The notes under the pieces were generated by a model that did not search any database, was not told the DNA's origin, and saw nothing but the letters and a program-made list of their open reading frames with translations. A DNA stretch of 64,000 nt from Methylobacterium sp. C25 (lineage in GTDB: Bacteria; Pseudomonadota; Alphaproteobacteria; Rhizobiales; Beijerinckiaceae), in NCBI RefSeq assembly GCF_021352225.1, contig NZ_JAAUVI010000005.1:214687-278686 (forward strand), written 5' to 3'. A program made the translations under genes and the position numbers. Positions 57,324 to 64,000 of this stretch are shown here, piece after piece. Each line of letters begins with the position of its first letter. The first letter of the stretch is position 1.

Positions 57324-58832
57324 TTGCAGCCTGCTTACGATCTGCTCGTCATCGGCGGCGGCATCAATGGTGCCGGCATCGCGCGCGACGCGGCGGGACG
57401 CGGCCTGAAGGTTTTGCTCTGCGAGCGCGGCGACCTTGCCGAGTTCACCTCCTCCTCGAGCACCAAGCTCATCCATGGCGGCCTGCGCTACCTCGAGTAC
57501 TACGAGTTCCGCCTGGTCCGTGAAGCTTTGGCCGAGCGCGAGCGGCTGCTTCGCGTTGCCCCTCACATCATCTGGCCGTTACGCTTCGTGTTGCCGCACG
57601 ACGAGGGACTGCGCCCAGCCTGGATGCTGCGGATCGGATTGTTCCTCTACGACCACCTCGCGCGGTTGCGAACGCTTCCCGGCTCAAAGTCGGTTCGCTT
57701 GCGAACATCGCCGCTTGGCGCTCCACTTCAGCAGCGCCTGGCCAAGGGTTTCGTCTATTCGGATTGCTGGGTCGAGGACAGCAGGCTCGTGGTGCTCAAC
57801 GCGATGGATGCGCGGGCGCGCGGCGCCGAGATCCGAACACGAACCGGCGTCGTGTCCGCCCGCCGCGATCACGATGCCTGGGTCGCCGAGTTGCACGACG
57901 AGCGGACGGGAGCAGCCGAGACCGTTCGCGCCAAGGCAGTGGTCAACGCGGCCGGTCCCTGGGTCAGCGAGACGCTCGGCGAGACGCTCGGCATCAACAG
58001 CCGGGCGGCAGTTCGGCTCATCAAGGGCAGCCACATCGTCGTGAAACGGCTGTTCGAGGGCGAGCAGGCCTACATTCTGCAGCAGCCCGACCAGCGCATC
58101 GTCTTTGCGATCCCGTACGAGCGCGACTTCACGCTGATCGGTACGACCGATGTGCCCTACGAGCGCGAGCCCGGCGCGGTGACGATCTCGCCGGAAGAGA
58201 CCGCCTACCTTTGCGACTGCATCAACCGCTCCTTCGCGAAATGCATCGGGCCGGACGATGTCGTCTGGAGCTATTCGGGTGTGCGTCCGCTCTACGACGA
58301 TGCTGCCGCCAATGCGTCCGCCGTGACGCGCGACTACGTGCTTGACGTGTCGGACCAGAACAACAGCCTGCCGGTGCTTTCGGTGTTCGGCGGCAAGATC
58401 ACGACGTATCGCCGTCTCTCCGAGCACGCCCTCGAGAAGCTCGAAGAGTACTTTCCAGAGCTCAAGCCGGCCTGGACTGGTGATGCGCCGCTGCCGGGCG
58501 GTGACATGCCCGATGCGGATTTCGACGCTTTCCTGGCCGCACTGAAAGCCGGGTCGCCGTTCCTGCCGCCGGAGACCGCACGGCGGCTGGCGCGTGCTTA
58601 TGGAACGCGAGCGCGCGACATCCTCAAAGCCGCTCGGTCGCTGTCGGATCTCGGCGAGAGTTTCGATGGCGGCCTGACCGCGCGGGAAGTTGATTATCTG
58701 CGTGATCAGGAATGGGCGATCACCGCTCACGACATCCTGTGGCGCCGCTCCAAGCTCGGCCTGCAGACGAGTGCGGAGAGTGAGGCGCGCCTGCAGGCCT
58801 ACCTCGACGGCAAGGCCTCTCAGGCCGCGTGA
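57324..58832 (+). CDS. glpD: Glycerol-3-phosphate dehydrogenase (aerobic, FAD)
   Basis: A 502-residue membrane-associated flavoenzyme that oxidises glycerol-3-phosphate to dihydroxyacetone phosphate and passes electrons to ubiquinone. The FAD motif LLVIGGGINGAGIARDAA is at residues 6-23, SSSSTKLIHGGLRYLEYYEF is a GlpD signature and VSDQNNSLPVLSVFGGKITT occurs in the FAD-binding region. The start is TTG with GGAGGG nine bases upstream. An exact 15-base copy of the upstream GlpR-like site lies at 57694-57708 inside this gene. Confidence 0.96.
   Translation: MQPAYDLLVIGGGINGAGIARDAAGRGLKVLLCERGDLAEFTSSSSTKLIHGGLRYLEYYEFRLVREALAERERLLRVAPHIIWPLRFVLPHDEGLRPAWMLRIGLFLYDHLARLRTLPGSKSVRLRTSPLGAPLQQRLAKGFVYSDCWVEDSRLVVLNAMDARARGAEIRTRTGVVSARRDHDAWVAELHDERTGAAETVRAKAVVNAAGPWVSETLGETLGINSRAAVRLIKGSHIVVKRLFEGEQAYILQQPDQRIVFAIPYERDFTLIGTTDVPYEREPGAVTISPEETAYLCDCINRSFAKCIGPDDVVWSYSGVRPLYDDAAANASAVTRDYVLDVSDQNNSLPVLSVFGGKITTYRRLSEHALEKLEEYFPELKPAWTGDAPLPGGDMPDADFDAFLAALKAGSPFLPPETARRLARAYGTRARDILKAARSLSDLGESFDGGLTAREVDYLRDQEWAITAHDILWRRSKLGLQTSAESEARLQAYLDGKASQAA
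57694..57708 (+). promoter_or_regulatory. GlpR-like site inside glpD
   Basis: TTCGCTTGCGAACAT is identical to the 15 bases at 57251-57265 in the glpD promoter. A third related half site, TTGCGAACG, lies at 57666-57674. E. coli glpD also carries operators within its coding region that help repression by DNA looping, so the same design is likely here. Confidence 0.6.
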
Positions 58833-58913
58833 CCCGATGAGACGGCCCCGACCGGCGAAAGACCGGCGAGGCCAGAAGAAGACGACACCATGAATCCCAG
58901 GGAGGGATGAGCC

Positions 58914-60419
58914 ATGAGCCGATATGTCGGTGCCATCGACCAGGGCACCACGAGCAGCCGCTTCATCGTGTTCGACCGCAAGGGCACCGTCGTCTCGGTG
59001 GCCCAGGAGGAGCACGAGCAGATTTTCCCGAAACCGGGCCATGTCGAGCACGACCCGCGGGAGATCTGGAAGAAGACCCGCAAGGTCATGAAGAAGGCGC
59101 TCGAGAAGGCCGACCTCAAGCCCAAGGATCTCGTTGCGATCGGTATCACCAATCAGCGCGAGACCACGCTGATCTGGGACAAGACGACCGGCGAGCCGCT
59201 GCATAACGCGCTGGTCTGGCAGGATACCCGCAACGACCGTCTCGTCGCCGAATTCGCGAAGGACGGTGGGCCCAATCGCTTTCGCGAGATCACCGGCTTG
59301 CCGCTGGCCAGCTATTTCTCCGGGCTGAAGCTGCGCTGGCTCCTCGACCACGTGAAGGGCGCCAAGGGAAAGGCCGAGGCCGGCGACGTGCTCTTCGGCA
59401 ACATAGACACTTGGCTTGTCTGGAATCTCACTGGCGGCACCGAGGGCGGCCTCCACCTCACCGACGTGACCAATGCCAGCCGCACGCAGTTGATGTCACT
59501 TGAGACCCTCGACTGGGACGAGGGCATGTTGACGGCCTTTGGCATTCCGCGAGCGATGCTTCCCAAGATCGTGTCGTCGAGCGAGGTCTACGGCGAGACG
59601 AAGGCTCCGTTCGAGGGGGTGCCGATCGCAGGGATCCTGGGCGACCAGCAAGCGGCCCTGTTCGGCCAGACCTGCTTTGCGCCGGGTGAGGCGAAGAACA
59701 CCTACGGCACTGGTTGCTTCGCGTTGATGAACACTGACGGCAAGCCGGTCCCGTCGAGCGCTGGTCTTGTGACGACGCTGGCCTATCGGCTCGGAGACCA
59801 GAAGCCGGTCTACGCCCTGGAAGGCTCGATCGCGGTTACGGGCTCTCTGGTCCAGTGGCTGCGCGACAACCTCGGGATGATCAAGGAGAGCGCCGAGGTC
59901 GAGAAGCTCGCCGCGACGGTCGAGGACAACGGCGGCGTCTACTTCGTGCCGGCCTTTTCCGGCCTCTATGCCCCGCACTGGAACGACGCTGCGCGCGGCC
60001 TGATCATCGGCCTGACCCGCTACGCCAACAAGGGGCACATCGCCCGCTCGGTGCTCGAGGCGACGGCCTTCCAGACCAAGGAGGTGCTGGAGGCGATGGA
60101 AAAGGATTCCGGGATCGGCGTGAAAGAGCTGCGCTCGGATGGCGGCATGGTCGCCAACGACACCCTGATGCAGTTCCAATCCGACATCCTCGACGTGCCG
60201 GTGGTGCGCCCGAAGGTCACCGAGACCACGGCGCTCGGCGCCGCCTACGCCGCAGGCCTCGCCACCGGCTACTGGAAGGATCTCGACGACCTCAAGCACA
60301 ACTGGAGCGTCGATCACCGCTGGGAGCCGCAGATGGATTCCGGCCAGCGCAAGAAGATCTACGCCGCCTGGAGCCGCGCGGTGAAACGCTCCTTCGATTG
60401 GAAGACCGACGAGGATTGA
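58914..60419 (+). CDS. glpK: Glycerol kinase
   Basis: A 501-residue FGGY kinase that phosphorylates glycerol to glycerol-3-phosphate. [19 protein letters not shown] starts the N-terminal nucleotide domain, [14 protein letters not shown] and [13 protein letters not shown] are substrate-site segments, and [13 protein letters not shown] and [20 protein letters not shown] are conserved in the second domain. GGGAGGGATGAGCC precedes the ATG. It lies 81 bases after glpD and 54 bases before glpF, in one operon. Confidence 0.97.
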   Translation: MSRYVGAIDQGTTSSRFIVFDRKGTVVSVAQEEHEQIFPKPGHVEHDPREIWKKTRKVMKKALEKADLKPKDLVAIGITNQRETTLIWDKTTGEPLHNALVWQDTRNDRLVAEFAKDGGPNRFREITGLPLASYFSGLKLRWLLDHVKGAKGKAEAGDVLFGNIDTWLVWNLTGGTEGGLHLTDVTNASRTQLMSLETLDWDEGMLTAFGIPRAMLPKIVSSSEVYGETKAPFEGVPIAGILGDQQAALFGQTCFAPGEAKNTYGTGCFALMNTDGKPVPSSAGLVTTLAYRLGDQKPVYALEGSIAVTGSLVQWLRDNLGMIKESAEVEKLAATVEDNGGVYFVPAFSGLYAPHWNDAARGLIIGLTRYANKGHIARSVLEATAFQTKEVLEAMEKDSGIGVKELRSDGGMVANDTLMQFQSDILDVPVVRPKVTETTALGAAYAAGLATGYWKDLDDLKHNWSVDHRWEPQMDSGQRKKIYAAWSRAVKRSFDWKTDED

Positions 60420-60473
60420 GCCGGGGACGTCCGGCCTGTCTCTGCGATCCAAAAACAATCGGAGGAAACCGTC

Positions 60474-61205
60474 ATGACGTCGCCGTTCCTGGGCGAATTG
60501 TTGGGCACGATGACCCTGATCATCTTCGGCGATGGCGTCGTGGCGGGAGCGCTGCTGGCGAAGTCCAAGGGTGAGGCCATGGGATGGGTCGGCATCACCG
60601 CGAGTTGGTGCTTCGGTACCGTCGCGGGGATCTTCGTCGCCACCGCGGCCGGAAGCGCGGACGCGCATATCAACCCCTCGGTCACCATCGCGGCCGCCGT
60701 CGCCACCGGCGACTTGAGCAAGCTCGGCGTCTACATTCCCGCCCAGATGATCGGAGCCTTCCTCGGCGCGGCGATCGTCTGGCTGCATTACCTGCCGCAC
60801 TGGGAGGCAACCGAGGACAAGGACCTCAAGCTCGCCTGCTTCTGCACGGGGCCCGCGATCCGCCACACCGGCGCGAACCTTCTCTCCGAAGTCATCGCCA
60901 CCTTCGTCCTGGTGCTCGTGATCTACGCGGTCGTCTCCAAGGCCGTGATCGCGCCGGGCGCCTTCCCGACCGGCATCGCTCCCTACATCATCGGCGTGCT
61001 GGTCTGGGGTATCGGTCTCTCGCTCGGCGGCCCGACCGGCTACGCCATCAACCCGGCCCGCGACTTAGGGCCGCGTATCGCCCACGCCGTCCTCCCGATC
61101 GCCGGCAAAGGCGGCTCGGATTGGAGCTACGCCTGGATTCCGGTGGTCGGGCCGGCGATCGGCGCGTCGCTGGCCGCGCTTTTCGTCGGCATCATCGGGA
61201 TCTGA
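60474..61205 (+). CDS. glpF: Glycerol uptake facilitator (MIP/aquaporin family)
   Basis: A 243-residue channel with six helices and two pore half-helices. The second pore motif is NPARDLGPR, with the Asp typical of glycerol facilitators, while the first reads HINPSVT, with Ser in place of the usual Ala. GELLGTMTLIIFGDGVVAG starts helix 1. A GGAGGAAACC site precedes the ATG. It is the last gene of the glp cluster and moves glycerol across the inner membrane by diffusion; GlpK traps it inside. Confidence 0.94.
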   Translation: MTSPFLGELLGTMTLIIFGDGVVAGALLAKSKGEAMGWVGITASWCFGTVAGIFVATAAGSADAHINPSVTIAAAVATGDLSKLGVYIPAQMIGAFLGAAIVWLHYLPHWEATEDKDLKLACFCTGPAIRHTGANLLSEVIATFVLVLVIYAVVSKAVIAPGAFPTGIAPYIIGVLVWGIGLSLGGPTGYAINPARDLGPRIAHAVLPIAGKGGSDWSYAWIPVVGPAIGASLAALFVGIIGI

Positions 61206-61303
61206 GGAAACCACGACGGAGGCATGGACGCCGCTGGCCCCTCGCCTCTCCGGCCAAGCCGTGCTCAAAGAGCGGCGGATTTCCCGATCGGACTTCACGC
61301 CCC

Positions 61304-61885
61304 ATGATCCGCCGCCTCTACGAGTGGATACTCGCGCTCGCCGGCAAGCCGTCGGCGCCCTATGCGCTCGGCGCGGTGGCCTTCGCCGAAAGTTCGTTCT
61401 TCCCGGTGCCCCCCGACGCCATGCTCGTGCCGATGGCGGTGACGCGGCCGGACAGGGTCTGGTTCTACGCCACCATCGCAACGGTGGCATCGGTCCTCGG
61501 CGGTCTCGTCGGCTATGCCATCGGCGCGCTGCTCTTCGATTCCGTCGGCCAGTGGCTCTTCAACCTCTACGGGCTCTCGGACAAGGCCCACACCTTCCAG
61601 GAATCCTACGCCAAGTACGGGCATTGGGTGATCCTGCTGAAGGGGCTCACGCCGATCCCCTACAAACTCGTGACCATCACCTCGGGCTTTGCCCATTACG
61701 ACCTGTTCTGGTTCGTGGTGCTCTCGATCCTCACCCGTGGGGCGCGCTTCTTCCTGCTGGCGGGACTGCTCGGCCGCTACGGCATCTCGATCCGCTCGGT
61801 GCTCGACCGGCACCTCAACGTCGTCGTGGCCATCTCCGTGGCAGTGATCATCCTCGGCTTCTTCGCCTTCAAGGTGGTGTTCTGA
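61304..61885 (+). CDS. YqaA/DedA-type membrane protein (SNARE-associated family)
   Basis: A 193-residue membrane protein of the DedA/SNARE-associated group. AFAESSFFPVPPDAMLVPM is the re-entrant loop signature, with acidic and Pro residues. LLKGLTPIPYKLVTITSGFA and ILTRGARFFLLAGLLGRYG are the second set. About five helices are present. Such proteins are implicated in lipid carrier recycling and membrane homeostasis; the exact role is unknown. The stop overlaps the dsbB start (TGATG). Confidence 0.88.
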   Translation: MIRRLYEWILALAGKPSAPYALGAVAFAESSFFPVPPDAMLVPMAVTRPDRVWFYATIATVASVLGGLVGYAIGALLFDSVGQWLFNLYGLSDKAHTFQESYAKYGHWVILLKGLTPIPYKLVTITSGFAHYDLFWFVVLSILTRGARFFLLAGLLGRYGISIRSVLDRHLNVVVAISVAVIILGFFAFKVVF

Positions 61886-62403
61886 TGCCCCTCGGCGTCT
61901 TGCTGCGGCCGCGGACGGCTGCGCTCTTGCTCCTCCTCGGCGCCGTCCTGACCGTCGGCGGCGCGCTCTTCTTCGAGCATGTTCTCGGCTACGTGCCCTG
62001 CAAGCTCTGTCTCACGGAGCGCGTGCCCTACTATCTCACGCTGCCGTTGGCTGCCGCGGCTGCGCTCCTGCCAAGACGAGCCTCGCGGCTCACCCTCGGA
62101 CTCATTGCTCTCATCCTGCTCTACGGAGCCGGCGTCGGCGTCTATCATGCCGGCGCCGAGTGGGGCTTCTGGCCGGGACCAGCCGATTGCGGTGGCGGCT
62201 CGGCAGCCGCGGCCGACATCAACGACTTCCTGAAGGACCTCGCGGTCAAGCAGCCCGTCGACTGCACCAAGGCGGCCTGGATCTTCCTCGGACTCTCGCT
62301 GGCCGGCTGGAACGCGGTGATCGCCGCGTCCCTGGCTGCGTTCGCAGGCCTCGCCGCGCTGTCGCGTCAGCCCTCGACGGGACCGCACCAGCCCGGCAGG
62401 TAG
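61885..62403 (+). CDS. dsbB: Disulfide bond formation protein B
   Basis: A 172-residue, four-helix inner-membrane protein that reoxidises DsbA and passes electrons to ubiquinone. The first periplasmic Cys pair is PCKLCLTERVPYY (Cys39 and Cys42). The second is Cys102 and Cys127 (PADCGGGS and VDCTKAAW). All four catalytic cysteines are thus present. It is translated directly after the DedA-type gene. Its 3' end overlaps the convergent ParB-like gene by 37 bases. Confidence 0.9.
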   Translation: MPLGVLLRPRTAALLLLLGAVLTVGGALFFEHVLGYVPCKLCLTERVPYYLTLPLAAAAALLPRRASRLTLGLIALILLYGAGVGVYHAGAEWGFWPGPADCGGGSAAAADINDFLKDLAVKQPVDCTKAAWIFLGLSLAGWNAVIAASLAAFAGLAALSRQPSTGPHQPGR

Positions 62404-62984
62404 CCGGCATCCATCGACTTCGCGAGGCCGAGTGCCTCCTCAAGCGCGGACGAGAAGTCGTTCTCGACCGCCTTGCGCTTCATCCGCCTGCGCAGGAAGT
62501 CGGCCCACAGGAACTCGCTGAACGGCGTCGTGTCCTTCGCGAATCCGCCAGCCCGGCGCAGCTCGCCGGCCAAGCTGCGGAACGGATCGTCGACGAGATC
62601 GGCGATCTTCTTGGGAACCTCGGAATAGCCGACGCGAACCCCCTCGGCGTTGTAGGGGTGAGACCAGGACTTCAGATCGATGACCGTCCAGAAGGCGTCC
62701 TTGTCGAGGGCGTGAAGGTCGGCGACCACATTCACCAGTATGTTTTCCTCGCCCTCGTCCTGGAGCGCGCGTGCGAGGTGGTGATGGTCGATGACGTAGT
62801 GGCGCTTCTTCGGCCCGAGGAGCACCGGGATCATGTGCGAGCCGAGGAAGGCCGCCTTCTTGTCGGGATCATGCTCCCGCCAGCGCTTGCGCTTCTCCTC
62901 GACCTCCTTGAAGCCGACCGTGATCTGGGTCGGCCGCAGCTCGGCGATCGGGACTGGTTTGAGGAGGGGTTCACGAGTTGTCAT
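62367..62984 (-). CDS. ParB-like nuclease-domain protein (ParBc_2)
   Basis: A 205-residue protein with the ParBc_2 domain ('putative ParB-like nuclease'). LRPTQITVGFKEVEEKRKRW, MIPVLLGPKKRHYVIDHHHL and SHPYNAEGVRVGYSEVPKKI are characteristic, with the clustered His in IDHHHLARAL. It is unrelated in role to true chromosome-partition ParB, since no helix-turn-helix follows. Substrate is unknown. It converges on dsbB with a 37-base overlap, and the EVE gene lies 90 bases upstream on the same strand. Confidence 0.83.
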   Translation of the reverse strand: MTTREPLLKPVPIAELRPTQITVGFKEVEEKRKRWREHDPDKKAAFLGSHMIPVLLGPKKRHYVIDHHHLARALQDEGEENILVNVVADLHALDKDAFWTVIDLKSWSHPYNAEGVRVGYSEVPKKIADLVDDPFRSLAGELRRAGGFAKDTTPFSEFLWADFLRRRMKRKAVENDFSSALEEALGLAKSMDAGYLPGWCGPVEG

Positions 62985-63073
62985 GGTGGCGTCTCTGAGA
63001 GGGTCCCCCACCGCCAAGGCGAGCGCCTGATTCACGCGGAATGCAAGCGTCAAAGCGTCACGTTGGAGAGACG

Positions 63074-63496
63074 TCAGCCTTTCGGCAGGCCGCCCATCTC
63101 GCAGACCGCCTTCCACTCGGCTTCAGTCACGGGTTGAACCGAAAGACGAGAGTTGTTGACGAGCACCATGTCCTTGAGCCGCGGCTCGACCTTGATCGCG
63201 TCGAGGGTGACGGGTTGAGCCAGCGGCTTCACGGCCTTGATATCGACCATGCCGAAGCGGCCAGACTCGTCCGTGTGGTCCGGATAGTACGGCTTGATCA
63301 CCTCGACGATGCCGACGACCGCCTTGCCCTCGTTCGAGTGGTAGAAGAAGCCGCGCTCGCCGACCTTCATGGCCTGCAGGTTCAGCTTGGCCGAGTGGTT
63401 GCGAACCCCGTTCCAGAACGTGCCCCCCTCCCCGGCTTCGACCTGCTGCTGCCAGGACCAAGTCGAGGGTTCGGATTTGAACAGCCAATGGGCCAT
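63074..63496 (-). CDS. EVE domain-containing protein
   Basis: A 140-residue protein consisting of one EVE domain, a PUA-like fold that reads modified bases. HWLFKSEPSTWSWQQQ at the start, GVRNHSAKLNLQAMKVGERG, FFYHSNEGKAVVGIVEVIKP and VTLDAIKVEPRLKDMVLV are the canonical blocks, including the aromatic pocket residues. Stand-alone EVE proteins occur widely, including in Hyphomicrobiales. A role in binding modified DNA or RNA is inferred from the fold. Confidence 0.93.
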   Translation of the reverse strand: MAHWLFKSEPSTWSWQQQVEAGEGGTFWNGVRNHSAKLNLQAMKVGERGFFYHSNEGKAVVGIVEVIKPYYPDHTDESGRFGMVDIKAVKPLAQPVTLDAIKVEPRLKDMVLVNNSRLSVQPVTEAEWKAVCEMGGLPKG

Positions 63497-63564
63497 CAGG
63501 GGCAGGCTCCGCGGAAGAAGGCCGATCGTCTACACGCTCGACCTTCGTGCCGAAAGCGTCGAGA

Positions 63565-64000
63565 TCAACCCGGTAGCAGCGCCCTGTCGAGGACGCGTGC
63601 GACGTGCTCGGCGTCGCGTTGGACGCCGTCATGGATCTGGTGTCGGCAGCTGGTTCCGTCGGCGACGACGAGGTCGTCCGGGCCGGCCTTGCGGAGCGCC
63701 GGAAACAGCGACAGCTCGGCCATGGCGAAGGACACGTCGATGGTCTCCGCCCGGTAGCCGAAGGCCCCGGCCATGCCGCAGCAGCTCGACTCGATCACCC
63801 GCACGTCGAGCCCAGGCACGGCGCGCAGCACCGTCTCCACAGCGCCCATCGCCCCGAAGGATTTTTGGTGGCAGTGGCCGTGCAGATGCGCCACTCGGCC
63901 CGCCTGGTCGGCGAGGTTCAGGGTGATGCGTCCCGCCTTCAGGTCGGCGGCGAGAAGTTCTTCGAACAGGAAGGCCTGACCCGCCAGCGTCTTCGCCTCC
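63565..64000 (-). CDS. FAD/Fe-S oxidoreductase, C-terminal cysteine-rich domain (partial)
   Basis: The frame is open to the right edge, so the start lies outside; about 145 residues are visible. They form the C-terminal cysteine-rich (CCG) domain of an FAD-binding and Fe-S-binding oxidoreductase of the YdiJ/glycolate-lactate dehydrogenase type. HGHCHQKSFGAMGAVETVLR, VIESSCCGMAGAFGYRAET and VADGTSCRHQIHDGVQRD are its hallmarks, with the CCG motif intact. The FAD domain must lie upstream. It probably oxidises a 2-hydroxy acid; the substrate is unknown. Confidence 0.85.
   Translation of the reverse strand, partial: EAKTLAGQAFLFEELLAADLKAGRITLNLADQAGRVAHLHGHCHQKSFGAMGAVETVLRAVPGLDVRVIESSCCGMAGAFGYRAETIDVSFAMAELSLFPALRKAGPDDLVVADGTSCRHQIHDGVQRDAEHVARVLDRALLPG

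Noticed and set aside
57684..59456. 590-codon open frame antisense to glpD and glpK
   Set aside because: It spans two real genes and their gap without domain signatures; a by-product of codon bias.
62367..62984. Chromosome partition ParB
   Set aside because: The domain is the ParBc_2 type without the DNA-binding helix-turn-helix, and there is no parA neighbour or parS-like site in view.

Overview
The window is a gene-dense, high-GC chromosomal segment of an alphaproteobacterium of the Hyphomicrobiales, most likely a Methylobacterium/Methylorubrum-type organism. The pointers are the Tad pilus gene order cpaD-cpaE-cpaF-tadB-tadC, an aerobic-type cobaltochelatase pair cobS-cobT, a class II (CP4-like) AroA, a hybrid MaeB malic enzyme, a TIGR02300/FYDLN acidic protein, an ETF-ubiquinone oxidoreductase and a small DUF6894 protein, a family common in Methylobacteriaceae. 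The genus is inferred from gene content only. I see no insertion sequence, prophage, CRISPR array or rRNA. The single tRNA is tRNA-Ala(GGC).

Layout. 1-6.1 kb: Tad pilus assembly genes on + (cpaD cut by the window edge, cpaE, cpaF, tadB, tadC), met by a convergent TadD-like TPR lipoprotein. 6.3-15.2 kb: an M17 aminopeptidase; ampG and an EcsC-family gene coupled on -; mutS on -; maeB on +. 15.3-18.9 kb: an EmrAB-type efflux operon divergent from its TetR regulator, with a perfect 17-bp palindrome between them. 19.0-26.4 kb: hrpB helicase, DUF805 protein, Crp/Fnr regulator, an AT-richer pocket with two small genes, then aroA-cmk on - and the FYDLN protein on +. 26.5-28.1 kb: tRNA-Ala, queD-queC (queuosine/7-deazaguanine precursor) and a small secreted protein. 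28.2-32.5 kb: a tightly coupled operon on - of DNA exonuclease, ATP-dependent DNA ligase, YjbQ and an unrecognised 319-residue protein. 32.6-38.2 kb: a TPR-methyltransferase, arfB, bolA, a J-domain protein and cobS-cobT. 38.2-44.1 kb: AEC transporter, rpmB, a glutathione transferase, hemB, a lipoprotein, an M15-like peptidase, an RDD protein and Bpt aminoacyltransferase. 44.1-47.1 kb on -: an exported metallo-beta-lactamase-fold hydrolase, a YpfJ-type zinc peptidase and a family-4-like uracil-DNA glycosylase. 47.4-56.2 kb: ETF-QO, a long TPR protein, ispE, ispB, DUF2007-trmN6, a Tyr/Arg-repeat secreted protein, an S49 peptidase and another small secreted protein. 56.4-61.2 kb: the glycerol regulon glpR-glpD-glpK-glpF. 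61.3-64 kb: a DedA/YqaA-type membrane protein, dsbB, a ParB-like protein, an EVE-domain protein and the C-terminal part of an FAD/Fe-S oxidoreductase.

How the parts work together. The Tad genes build a type IVc pilus. The glp genes take up glycerol, phosphorylate it and oxidise it to dihydroxyacetone phosphate under a DeoR-type repressor; a 15-base GlpR-like site lies over the -35 box of glpD and recurs exactly inside glpD. EmrA/EmrB/TetR form a self-contained drug-efflux switch. CobS and CobT are two of the three subunits that insert cobalt during aerobic B12 synthesis. QueD and QueC carry out two steps towards preQ0.

The points most worth a second look are the exonuclease-ligase-YjbQ-unknown operon, the in-frame palindromic insertion inside the ligase linker, the paired GlpR-like sites, the Tyr/Arg-repeat secreted protein, the two-part hairpin upstream of the 635-residue TPR protein, and the J-domain protein next to cobST. 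No wholly new multi-gene defence or biosynthetic system was evident. The ligase operon with its unrecognised fourth gene is the best candidate.
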